This document shows positions 1-6,009 of a stretch of DNA of 6,303 nt, in pieces. Positions within the stretch are counted from its first letter, which is position 1. Every line of letters begins with the position of its first letter. This DNA comes from Lentihominibacter excrementipullorum (GTDB lineage: Bacteria > Bacillota > Clostridia > Peptostreptococcales > Anaerovoracaceae): assembly GCA_018713975.1 (NCBI GenBank), contig DVOB01000082.1:1-6303 (forward strand), given 5' to 3'. A program made the translations under genes and the position numbers. The notes below the pieces were generated by a model. It saw only the letters and a program-made list of their open reading frames with translations, searched no databases and was not told the origin of the DNA.

Positions 1-922
1 GAAAAAGGTCTACGATATCGTCATAATCGGAGGCGGAACCGCAGGCATGACTGCTGCCATATACGGCTGCCGTTCCGGGAAAAAAGTGTTGATAATAGAA
101 CGCAGCGTCTTCGGCGGGCAGATAATATCCACGCCGGAGATCGAGAATTATCCAGGACTCATTTCGCCCAAAGGCCATACTTTTGCTGCCGATCTCTTCC
201 GGCAGATCGAATCGCTGGATGTTGAAAAAGCCAGTGACGAGATCTTATCAGCAGCATATGAAGACGAGCTCTTTACTGTTTGCGGGAAAATCAGTGTCTA
301 TACCGGCCGTTCTCTCATCATAGCAGTCGGTACGAAAAACCGGAAACTGGGTCTTCCGGGCGAAGAATCATTTACAGGCCGTGGAATATCGTACTGCGCT
401 ACCTGCGACGGAGCCTTTTACAAAGCCAGGGACGTAGCCGTGGCAGGAGGAGGAAGCACTGCGCTGGAAGAGGCTCTCTATCTGTCCCTCCTGTGCAGAA
501 AAGTCTACCTCATCCACAGACGGAACAGCTTTTCAGGGGAAGCCGCTCTCGTCAAGAGGGTCGGCAGCACCAGCAACATAGTTGCCCTTCTCGACACTGA
601 GATCAGGGATCTTCGTGGGAAAGATCGCCTCGACAGCATCGAGATATCCTCCGGGCATATCGCCGGCGAAGGTTCGATCCGTATTCTCCGGATACAGGGA
701 CTTTTCATAGCCATAGGCCAAATACCGCAAAACACGCCCTTCGCCCACCTGGCAGACATGGACAGCTGCGGCTACATCATCGCAGGCGAATCATGCATGA
801 CAAAGACACCAGGCGTCTTCGCCGCGGGAGATTGCAGGACAAAAGAGCTGAGGCAACTGGTAACAGCCGCGGCTGACGGAGCCTCTGCCGCAGCCAACGC
901 CGTGAAATTCCTCGAAAAATGA
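1..922 (+). CDS. trxB: Thioredoxin reductase-like FAD/NAD(P)H disulfide reductase (5' end cut by window edge)
   Basis: Cytosolic flavoprotein of the low-molecular-weight thioredoxin reductase family, which passes electrons through FAD and a redox-active Cys pair to thioredoxin or a related partner. The open frame runs from base 2 to a TGA at 920-922, giving 306 complete codons. Base 1 is G, so an ATG ending at base 1 (protein MKKVYDIVIIGGG...) is likely and would give 307 aa, a normal family length. Counting from the first complete codon, I see the FAD Rossmann motif IIGGGTAG (9-16), a GGQI and ENYPG segment, the active-site CATC (Cys132, Cys135) followed by DG, a second nucleotide motif AGGGSTALEEA (about 148-158), HRRNSFS (172-178), and the C-terminal FAD motif GVFAAGDCRTKELRQ. 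The usual HRRxxxR motif for the NADPH 2'-phosphate lacks its last Arg (Ser178), so the electron donor is uncertain. No thioredoxin gene is visible here; one could lie upstream. Family assignment is firm; the trxB role in vivo is inferred. Confidence 0.9.
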   Translation, partial: KKVYDIVIIGGGTAGMTAAIYGCRSGKKVLIIERSVFGGQIISTPEIENYPGLISPKGHTFAADLFRQIESLDVEKASDEILSAAYEDELFTVCGKISVYTGRSLIIAVGTKNRKLGLPGEESFTGRGISYCATCDGAFYKARDVAVAGGGSTALEEALYLSLLCRKVYLIHRRNSFSGEAALVKRVGSTSNIVALLDTEIRDLRGKDRLDSIEISSGHIAGEGSIRILRIQGLFIAIGQIPQNTPFAHLADMDSCGYIIAGESCMTKTPGVFAAGDCRTKELRQLVTAAADGASAAANAVKFLEK

Positions 923-923
923 A

Positions 924-953
924 ACCGCCGTTTCCTTTAATCGGAACGACGGT
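924..953. terminator. Hairpin between convergent genes, possible bidirectional terminator
   Basis: Arms ACCGCCGTTTCC (924-935) and GGAACGACGGT (943-953) pair around a 7-nt loop, with one bulged base. Read on the minus strand, the odd pair is a G-U wobble and the stem is followed by TTCATTTTTC, a modest U-rich tail, so it suits the permease transcript best. On the plus strand the same stem has a C-A mismatch and a poor tail. It lies one base after the reductase stop codon and 36 bases past the permease stop codon. Confidence 0.6.
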
Positions 954-989
954 CTTGATTCGTAATATCGCTTATATCTTATCCAAGTT

Positions 990-2672
990 CTAATTTTCTT
1001 TTGCTGTTTCCACTTTCCTCGATACCAGGAACAATACTATACACGCTACCGCGCACACAGCCGTGAGTATATAAAGCCCGGTCCCGATGACATTCACTAT
1101 CACATTTACATCAAATTTTTCCAGGATACCATCGAAATAGTCTCCCGAACCCCACGAGTCCGCTGTTCCCCAGCCTTCGTACCACGGCATGAACACACAG
1201 GCGACCACATTCATGATGGTCATGAGCAGGAAGAGGAATGACATCCTTTTCGTGTCTCCCACAGCCAGGCCTGTTTTCGGATTGGACGGGAATGCCGTAG
1301 GATCCTTCTTCGTGAGCCCGCCATACCTTTTTCTCCATATAGTATAGAGGATCGGACCTGTCAGGATACCTACCATTCCACCCAGATAATAGTCGGAGCC
1401 GTTGATGAAAAACGCGAATATAGCCACACATATAGGAACGATGCAGATCAGCGCCAGGAAACCGAACCCTCCCGGTATCCTGAATTTATATTCATCCTGC
1501 GGTATTCGCTTTCTCAGTATCATAGCCGAGATGTATACCATTATATATGATGCGACCAGCAGGCATACATCCAGTACGATAATGAATCCGAACGGCAGCA
1601 TACAAAGTATCAGATTGACGATACCCACGGAAAGCACCGATATGTACGGAACACCGTGCTTCTTATCGCACCTGACCAGTATCGGCGGAGCCAGATGGTC
1701 ATCGGCCAACGAGAAGAACCCTCTGGAACCAGACGCTATATATGTATTATATATCGAGCACTGCGCCAGTATGGCGACTACTACAAAGAAGACACCCATC
1801 GCCGGTCCCCAGAACATCTCGCACACGTCCGCATATCCTACCATGCCGGCTTCGGTACCCCAATTCTCCCACTGTCCCATGGAACCGAGTCCGGCTACTG
1901 TAGGGAAAATGTATACAGCCATGATGAGAGGTATCGTTATCAGCGTTCCCTTAGGTATGACCTGTGGATTCGCCACTTCCCCCGCTATGGTGGACATGGA
2001 CTCATATCCCGAATACATCCACATCCCTATGGAAATGCCTCCGGCAATGAAGAAGAACCAGTCGCCGATACCATTTGCCTCGTAGGCCGTTATCTGGAAT
2101 GAAATATCTGTCCCTTCGCCCCAGTTCATGAAACCGCACACAGCGACCATCCCGAAAGCGACCATTACCAGTATGGAAAGTATCGTGCTCACTATCCCCA
2201 CATCTTTCACACCTCTCACGTTGATATATGTGAAGACAATTATCATCAACGCCTTGATGGCAAACTCCGCGACACCTCCCAGATCCCACTGAGATGCAGC
2301 ATATCCGCCTGCCAGTATTACATAAAGTGTATTGTCGATATATATGGAAATAGTTCTCCACCATCCTGCCTGGAAGCCCCAGAATTCTCCGAGAGCCTCC
2401 TGCACCCATTTATAATATCCACCTTCCTGCGGTCTTACCGACCCCAGCTCTGAAGCCACCAGCCCAAATGGCAGTCCCCATACGAAAGGTAATACACAAA
2501 GCATGATTATCGTAAGCCCGGGACCGCACTCTGGAATCATTTCCTCTATGCCGTAACACCCTGCAGCCACCAGACAGAAAATCATGAAAACTACTGTCGA
2601 GACCTTTATGTCGTGCTTTTTCAAGCCATGATCTTGAGTCTCAACAGCTTGTCTACTCCCCTGCTGACTCAT
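990..2672 (-). CDS. APC-superfamily amino acid/polyamine permease with C-terminal extension
   Basis: Inner-membrane secondary transporter of the amino acid-polyamine-organocation superfamily; the substrate cannot be read from sequence. The 560-aa product has a polar N terminus (1-22) and a first helix (about 24-47) with the broken GCYGIEEMIPECGPG stretch that corresponds to the substrate-binding unwound region. Helices follow at roughly 52-76, 100-128, 136-152, 158-182, 204-222, 242-264, 288-312, 342-360, 362-384, 402-423 and 428-446. The stretches PQEGGYYKWVQEALGEFWGF (81-100) and YESMSTIAGEVANPQ (223-237) are typical of the polyamine/amino acid branch. Two more hydrophobic segments (about 476-496 and 522-549), separated by an acidic aromatic loop, lie beyond the usual 12, so 14 helices are likely. 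The ATG start is supported by AGGAGGT five bases upstream; the stop is TAG. It stands alone as a transcription unit, convergent with the reductase, with its own extended -10 promoter. Likely role, by inference: amino acid uptake or exchange in a fermenting anaerobe. Confidence 0.88.
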   Translation of the reverse strand: MSQQGSRQAVETQDHGLKKHDIKVSTVVFMIFCLVAAGCYGIEEMIPECGPGLTIIMLCVLPFVWGLPFGLVASELGSVRPQEGGYYKWVQEALGEFWGFQAGWWRTISIYIDNTLYVILAGGYAASQWDLGGVAEFAIKALMIIVFTYINVRGVKDVGIVSTILSILVMVAFGMVAVCGFMNWGEGTDISFQITAYEANGIGDWFFFIAGGISIGMWMYSGYESMSTIAGEVANPQVIPKGTLITIPLIMAVYIFPTVAGLGSMGQWENWGTEAGMVGYADVCEMFWGPAMGVFFVVVAILAQCSIYNTYIASGSRGFFSLADDHLAPPILVRCDKKHGVPYISVLSVGIVNLILCMLPFGFIIVLDVCLLVASYIMVYISAMILRKRIPQDEYKFRIPGGFGFLALICIVPICVAIFAFFINGSDYYLGGMVGILTGPILYTIWRKRYGGLTKKDPTAFPSNPKTGLAVGDTKRMSFLFLLMTIMNVVACVFMPWYEGWGTADSWGSGDYFDGILEKFDVNVIVNVIGTGLYILTAVCAVACIVLFLVSRKVETAKEN

Positions 2673-2677
2673 TTTTT

Positions 2678-2684
2678 ACCTCCT
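2678..2684 (-). promoter_or_regulatory. Shine-Dalgarno site of the permease
   Basis: Minus-strand AGGAGGT, a full anti-16S match, sits five bases before the ATG at 2672. This fixes the permease start. Confidence 0.9.
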
Positions 2685-2717
2685 AGCAATACAATGAACG
2701 CGATAATTACGTGAGAT

Positions 2718-2726
2718 ATTATATCA
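2718..2726 (-). promoter_or_regulatory. Extended -10 promoter of the permease
   Basis: Minus-strand TGATATAAT contains a perfect TATAAT at 2718-2723 preceded by the TG of an extended -10. No good -35 hexamer is found 16-18 bases upstream, which an extended -10 can tolerate. Transcription would start near 2711, giving a leader of about 38 nt before the ATG. Confidence 0.65.
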
Positions 2727-2761
2727 TCCAAGCGAAAAGTTTCATTACTTTTAGACTATAA

Positions 2762-2792
2762 AAAAAAATACAGCAACTCCGTTAATTTTTTT
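2762..2792 (-). terminator. Weak A/T-stem terminator candidate downstream of bofA
   Basis: A run of A ending in T (2762-2769) and ATTTTTTT (2785-2792) can pair as an 8-bp A/T stem around a 15-nt loop. Read on the minus strand it ends in a run of nine T (2760-2768). It would act on transcripts leaving bofA. It lacks the GC-rich stem of a good intrinsic terminator, so it may simply be AT-rich spacer. Confidence 0.3.
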
Positions 2793-2812
2793 CCTAAAAA
2801 TTGTTTTTTCCT
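2787..2812. repeat. Direct repeat TTTTTTCCT x2 upstream of the permease promoter
   Basis: TTTTTTCCT occurs at 2787-2795 and again at 2804-2812, a 17-bp period, each followed by A-rich sequence. The copies lie about 75-100 bp upstream of the predicted permease start of transcription. They could be curved A-tract DNA or a paired protein site, or a chance product of AT-richness. Confidence 0.4.
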
Positions 2813-2814
2813 TA

Positions 2815-2829
2815 AATATTCGGAAAATT
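2815..2829. promoter_or_regulatory. CodY-box-like palindrome upstream of the permease
   Basis: AATATTCGGAAAATT matches the published CodY consensus AATTTTCWGAAAATT at 13 of 15 positions. CodY is the GTP/branched-chain amino acid sensor of many Bacillota and often controls amino acid transporters. The site is about 105-120 bp upstream of the predicted permease start of transcription, rather far for direct repression. The surrounding DNA is AT-rich, so chance similarity is possible. Confidence 0.35.
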
Positions 2830-2844
2830 TAACCGGTATTTCAC

Positions 2845-2868
2845 GAAATTTCCTGATCAGGATATTTC
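2845..2868. repeat. 24-bp inverted repeat between bofA and the permease
   Basis: The perfect 12-bp palindrome TCCTGATCAGGA (2851-2862) extends outward to half-sites GAAAT...ATTTC, with 11 of 12 base pairs matching. It starts 10 bases past the bofA stop codon. As RNA it could fold as a stem with a GAUC loop, but no U-run follows on either strand, so it is not a standard terminator. It may be an operator, or a 3' stabilising hairpin of bofA mRNA. Confidence 0.6.
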
Positions 2869-2878
2869 ATTTCGATAT

Positions 2879-3151
2879 TTACCAGAAAAAGAAATATACC
2901 ACGAGAGCCGCTATTCCCGGGAGACCCAAAGCTCCTGCCGCAAAAGCCGTGATGAGATTCACAGGCACCGTGATACCGATCGCGCCGCCAAAAAAATTCA
3001 ATATCACCAGCAATGCTCCGCCCGCTGCTCCGTTGAGCAGCAGCTTCAGCATGAACCTGGCAGGAATGACAAGCATTTTCCCGAAAAAGAATATCAGCGC
3101 TATCCCCGCCGCATACGCCAGAAATATTCCGGCTTCCATTCCCACGTCCAT
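2879..3151 (-). CDS. bofA: BofA-family protein (pro-sigma-K processing inhibitor)
   Basis: Small membrane protein of the SigmaK_BofA family. In Bacillus subtilis, BofA holds the SpoIVFB protease inactive in the outer forespore membrane, delaying sigma-K activation during sporulation. The 90-aa form chosen here has two hydrophobic segments (about residues 7-27 and 37-55), then the family signature GITVPVNLITAFAAGALGLPG, and ends in an aromatic VVYFFFW tail; the stop is TAA. Family members are usually about 85-95 aa. I chose the ATG at 3151 because GGAGG (3157-3161) lies five bases upstream; the ATG at 3154 is only two bases from it. A longer frame opens at a TTG at 3190 (103 aa) but has no good Shine-Dalgarno. 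Synteny with recR, ybaB and dnaX supports the call. Unlike in B. subtilis, no yaaL-like gene lies between recR and bofA, and a strong terminator separates them. Confidence 0.85.
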   Translation of the reverse strand: MDVGMEAGIFLAYAAGIALIFFFGKMLVIPARFMLKLLLNGAAGGALLVILNFFGGAIGITVPVNLITAFAAGALGLPGIAALVVYFFFW

Positions 3152-3156
3152 CATAT

Positions 3157-3161
3157 CCTCC
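3157..3161 (-). promoter_or_regulatory. Shine-Dalgarno site deciding the bofA start
   Basis: Minus-strand GGAGG lies inside the longer TTG-initiated frame and five bases before the ATG at 3151. It is the only good ribosome site near the gene and favours the 90-aa product over the 103-aa one. Confidence 0.65.
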
Positions 3162-3212
3162 ATCATCCAGCTGCCTTGCGTCAGCGTCAAAAAACGTCAT
3201 TCCCCACATGGT

Positions 3213-3245
3213 AAAAAAATAAGAGACGACAGTTCTCGTCTCTTA
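3213..3245 (-). terminator. Strong intrinsic terminator after recR
   Basis: On the minus strand, AAGAGACGA and TCGTCTCTT form a perfect 9-bp stem, or 10 bp with a flanking A-T pair, around a 6-nt loop. It is followed by ATTTTTTT. It lies 67 bases past the recR stop codon and upstream of bofA, so it should end the dnaX-ybaB-recR transcript. Confidence 0.9.
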
Positions 3246-3311
3246 AATATATTCTCAAATCGGGCGTTCTATTACAGCAGCCTTCGGAAAATCCCGGGCG
3301 ACCGTACCGGC

Positions 3312-3911
3312 TTACAGCTCCCGCCGCCCTTCCATAGCCTTCAGCAGTGTCACTTCATCTGCGTATTCCAGATCTCCTCCCACCGGTATCCCGTGAGCTA
3401 TCCTTGTGACCTTTATCCCGGAAGGCTTGATGAGCCTGGCTATATACATAGCGGTAGCTTCTCCTTCAATGTTAGGATTGGTAGCGATAATAAGCTCTTT
3501 TACATCTTCGTCCTGAAGACGCATGATAAGGCTCTTGAGATTGATGTCATCGGGACCTATGCCGTCCATAGGAGATATCGCTCCGTGAAGCACATGGTAA
3601 TATCCTCTGTACTCCCTTATCTTCTCCATGGCCACTACATCCTTTGGGCTTTCCACCACGCATATGACGCTCTTATCGCGGCTTTCATCAGCACATATGG
3701 CACACGGATCCGTATCGGTCAGGTTCCCGCATACCGAACAGTATGTCATTGACCTTTTCGCGTCGCTTATAGCCTCTGCCAGCTCCATGGCCGACTTATC
3801 ATCCATGGACAGGATATGAAATGCCAGCCTTTGAGCTGTCTTTCCCCCTATACCGGGCAGCTTGGCCAACTCGTTTATCAGACGGTTCAGCGGTTTCGCA
3901 TAGTATTTCAT
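3312..3911 (-). CDS. recR: Recombination mediator protein RecR
   Basis: Cytosolic DNA repair protein that works with RecO (and RecF) to load RecA onto SSB-coated single-stranded DNA at gaps. The 199-aa product has the normal family length and full architecture. A helix-hairpin-helix segment LPGIGGKTAQR is at 18-28. A four-cysteine zinc site is at Cys58, Cys61, Cys70 and Cys73. The Toprim domain begins at VVESPKD (Glu87) and includes the HGAISP segment and ATNPNIEGEATAMYIARL (143-160). A C-terminal GIPVGGDLEYAD motif is at 174-185. The ATG lies four bases after the ybaB stop codon; the upstream ribosome site (GGGAC within the end of ybaB) is weak, so translation is probably coupled to ybaB. 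A strong terminator follows. No missing key residues were noticed. Confidence 0.97.
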   Translation of the reverse strand: MKYYAKPLNRLINELAKLPGIGGKTAQRLAFHILSMDDKSAMELAEAISDAKRSMTYCSVCGNLTDTDPCAICADESRDKSVICVVESPKDVVAMEKIREYRGYYHVLHGAISPMDGIGPDDINLKSLIMRLQDEDVKELIIATNPNIEGEATAMYIARLIKPSGIKVTRIAHGIPVGGDLEYADEVTLLKAMEGRREL

Positions 3912-3915
3912 ATTT

Positions 3916-4269
3916 CTACAGTCCCGGTATGCCCAGCCCAGCCGTCAGTTTATTCATTTCGTTCTGGGAGATCTCTTCCATCTGTCTCAGCGCCTCGTTT
4001 GCCGCTACCATTATCAGATCCTGCAGCATCTCTATATCGTCAGGGTCTACGACTTCCGGCTTTATGACGATATCCTTTATCTCTTTCTTTCCTGTTACGG
4101 TCACCGTAACAGCGCCTCCTCCCGATGAAGCCGTCGCTTCCATCTCGTTTATCTCCGCCTGAAGCTCATCCATCTTGCGCTGCATAGCCTGCATCTGCTG
4201 CATCTGCTTCTGCATATTCCCCATGCCCGGCGCTTTCGGTTTTTTCCCTGCTCTCATTCCTTTTCCCAT
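3916..4269 (-). CDS. ybaB: YbaB/EbfC family nucleoid-associated protein
   Basis: Small DNA-binding protein of the YbaB/EbfC family (YaaK in B. subtilis), dimeric and nucleoid-associated in studied members, and almost always encoded between dnaX and recR. The 117-aa product has a basic N terminus (MGKGMRAGKKPK). A Met/Gln-rich, coiled-coil-like helix follows at about residues 16-45 (MGNMQKQMQQMQAMQRKMDE). The typical core comes next: SSGGGAVTVTVTGKKEIKDI, then VVDPDDIEMLQDLIMVAANEAL, and a C-terminal GLGIPGL. The chosen ATG has AAAGGA eight bases upstream. It is slightly longer than usual at the N terminus, so an internal Met (residue 5 or 16) is a possible alternative. Its stop is four bases before recR, and 52 bases separate it from dnaX. 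Six of its eight isoleucine codons are ATA. How it acts in this organism is not known from sequence. Confidence 0.95.
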   Translation of the reverse strand: MGKGMRAGKKPKAPGMGNMQKQMQQMQAMQRKMDELQAEINEMEATASSGGGAVTVTVTGKKEIKDIVIKPEVVDPDDIEMLQDLIMVAANEALRQMEEISQNEMNKLTAGLGIPGL

Positions 4270-4277
4270 ATTTCGTT

Positions 4278-4283
4278 TCCTTT
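4278..4283 (-). promoter_or_regulatory. Shine-Dalgarno site of ybaB
   Basis: Minus-strand AAAGGA lies eight bases before the ATG at 4269 and supports that start over internal methionines. Confidence 0.6.
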
Positions 4284-4321
4284 CTTTCAGCGGTCATGCT
4301 CAAAGTCCGCCCTTCGTTAGA

Positions 4322-5947
4322 TCATCTTATTTCCACATCTATCCCAAGGATATCCCCGGCTTCCCTGGCTATATCCTCCGCCTGTCTGCCATTCTTGGAT
4401 TCGCTGCTTTCACCTTTCATGACGACCTTCATTGTCCTGCGCTTTCCCGTATGCTTTTCCATCAGGTCCTCCAGCAATTGTCTGTTGTTCTCGGCGTGGC
4501 TTTTCACATGTTCCGACGAAGTCGTTACCGTAAACTCATACTGACCGATATCTGTCAACGCCGCTCCGCTGCCTATTATATAGAAGCTCCCCTTGGCAGC
4601 CTCCCCATCCTCAAAGACAGCCTTCCACAGGGCATCGCAATCGTACCGGGGCTGTTGATCATACCCGGTATTTTCCTGACTGCTGTCCGCGTCCTGTCCC
4701 GGTCTGCGCTCCTCGCCTTCCGCGCTTTCTCCATCACCATCAGCTGCGTTTCGGTCTTCGCCGCTCGCTTTTCCTGTCGCTGCCGGTCCCATTGACGAAT
4801 CTGAGACTGTCTGTCCCTTCACCGCAGTGCGTGCTGCCCGTTCCTCCGCTCCGCGCATACTGTAGACATCGGCAGACATGGTCACTGCAGCCAGCTCCAG
4901 CAGGATCCTGGGCTGAGTAGACCATTTCGCTTCCCTCATGGTTTTAGACAGCTCCAATATCCCTCTGTTTATATCCGCCAGCTCTATGCTCTCACTCTGT
5001 TTCCTTATCCTCGCTATATTCTCGACAGACATATTTATCACATTCTGAGGGTCCCTGATGAACTTGGCCATCAGTAAATTCCTATAATGATTCACCCAAT
5101 CACGAATGAACTGTCTCACATCTTTACCGTCAGAAAGGACTTCGTCTACGAGCACCAGAGCGTCAGCAGTCTTTCCTTTTCTCACCATATCAGTCAGTTC
5201 TATGAAGACTTCCTCACCGGAAGCTCCTAAAAACTCCAATACGTCTTTAGCGCCCACATGAGTATCACCGCCGGATATACACTGATCCAATATGCTGAGT
5301 CCGTCTCTGACCGATCCATCGGCATTAGCCGCTATTATCCTCAGCGCGTCTTCAGACACGTCTATCTCACATTTACTGCAGATCTCGGCCATACCCTTTA
5401 TCAGTACGGCTTCCGGCACACGTTTGAAATCAAGCCTCATGCATCTGGACAGTATAGTGGCTGGCAGTTTCTGAGGCTCCGTCGTCGCCAGGATGAAGAC
5501 CACATATCCGGGCGGTTCCTCCAACGTCTTAAGAAGGGCGTTGAATGCCCCCGGAGAAAGCATGTGGACCTCGTCTATGATGTAGACCTTCTTACGGCCC
5601 ACAGCAGGCGGATATTTGACGCTTTCACGCAGCTCCCTTATGTTGTCCACCCCGTTATTGGAAGCGGCATCTATCTCTATCACATCGATATACGTCCCTT
5701 CCTTTATGGAATTGCAGACACTGCAGTGTCCGCATGGTCTCTGCCCCTCCTCTGCCGTACAGTTGAGGCCTTTGGCCAGTATCCTGGCCGTAGTAGTCTT
5801 CCCCGTACCTCTCGTACCGCAGAACAGGTAAGCGTGACTGGTGCTGTCTGAATCTATTTGATTTTTAAGTATTTTTACGATATGCTCCTGTCCCAGTATC
5901 TCGTCGAAGACTTCGGGACGATAGGCTCTGTACAATGCTGTGTACAT
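4322..5947 (-). CDS. dnaX: DNA polymerase III subunit gamma/tau
   Basis: AAA+ ATPase of the clamp loader, which opens and loads the beta clamp and links the polymerase to the replisome. I chose the ATG at 5947 (541 aa, MYTALYRAYRP...), because AAAGGA lies six bases upstream and because the family begins with this motif. An in-frame ATG at 5974 would add nine atypical residues. From the chosen start: Walker A GTRGTGKT (44-51); zinc-binding Cys63, Cys72, Cys75, Cys78; Walker B IIDEVH (123-128); sensor 1 region LATTEPQKLPATILSRC (153-169) with the SRC arginine finger motif; sensor 2 region DGSVRDGLSILDQ (210-222). The clamp-loader collar domain follows to about 365. A polar, Glu/Asp/Gly-rich linker (about 370-435) joins it to a C-terminal domain ending in a TGA stop. 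I see no slippery A-run like that producing gamma in E. coli, so a single tau-like product is likely. It is the first protein gene after the SRP RNA. Confidence 0.97.
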   Translation of the reverse strand: MYTALYRAYRPEVFDEILGQEHIVKILKNQIDSDSTSHAYLFCGTRGTGKTTTARILAKGLNCTAEEGQRPCGHCSVCNSIKEGTYIDVIEIDAASNNGVDNIRELRESVKYPPAVGRKKVYIIDEVHMLSPGAFNALLKTLEEPPGYVVFILATTEPQKLPATILSRCMRLDFKRVPEAVLIKGMAEICSKCEIDVSEDALRIIAANADGSVRDGLSILDQCISGGDTHVGAKDVLEFLGASGEEVFIELTDMVRKGKTADALVLVDEVLSDGKDVRQFIRDWVNHYRNLLMAKFIRDPQNVINMSVENIARIRKQSESIELADINRGILELSKTMREAKWSTQPRILLELAAVTMSADVYSMRGAEERAARTAVKGQTVSDSSMGPAATGKASGEDRNAADGDGESAEGEERRPGQDADSSQENTGYDQQPRYDCDALWKAVFEDGEAAKGSFYIIGSGAALTDIGQYEFTVTTSSEHVKSHAENNRQLLEDLMEKHTGKRRTMKVVMKGESSESKNGRQAEDIAREAGDILGIDVEIR

Positions 5948-5953
5948 CAGGTA

Positions 5954-5959
5954 TCCTTT
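5954..5959 (-). promoter_or_regulatory. Shine-Dalgarno site deciding the dnaX start
   Basis: Minus-strand AAAGGA lies six bases before the ATG at 5947. It sits inside the nine-codon extension that would result from the ATG at 5974, which argues against that longer form. Confidence 0.75.
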
Positions 5960-5976
5960 CTTTCGACCTTTCATCC

Positions 5977-6009
5977 GCCCAATCGGGCAAAATATAAATT
6001 GCCCTTTGA
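5977..6009 (-). promoter_or_regulatory. Mutually exclusive stems at the SRP RNA-dnaX junction
   Basis: Three pairings compete here. The SRP RNA closing helix uses 5994-6009 with 6140-6155. A local stem GGGCAA/TTGCCC uses 5985-5990 and 5999-6004. A small hairpin GCCC/GGGC uses 5977-5980 and 5985-5988. None has a convincing U-tract, so dnaX is probably transcribed through from the SRP RNA promoter. A regulatory or RNA-processing role is inference only. Confidence 0.35.

Noticed and set aside
1402..2085. 227-residue plus-strand open frame opposite the permease
   Set aside because: It is antisense to a clear APC permease, has low-complexity shadow composition and no recognisable domain.
3162..3190. 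TTGACG-N17-GATGAT as a bofA promoter
   Set aside because: The -10 is poor and transcription would begin past the GGAGG ribosome site, leaving the gene without it.
2841..3209. 122-residue minus-strand frame overlapping bofA
   Set aside because: It is out of frame with the BofA signature and reads as Gly/Arg/Asp-rich shadow sequence without a family.
2949..3752. 267-residue plus-strand frame across bofA and recR
   Set aside because: It is antisense to two well-supported genes and crosses the recR terminator; no domain is recognisable.
4322..5947. Programmed frameshift in dnaX producing a short gamma form
   Set aside because: No A-rich slippery heptamer with a following stem was found near the linker region.
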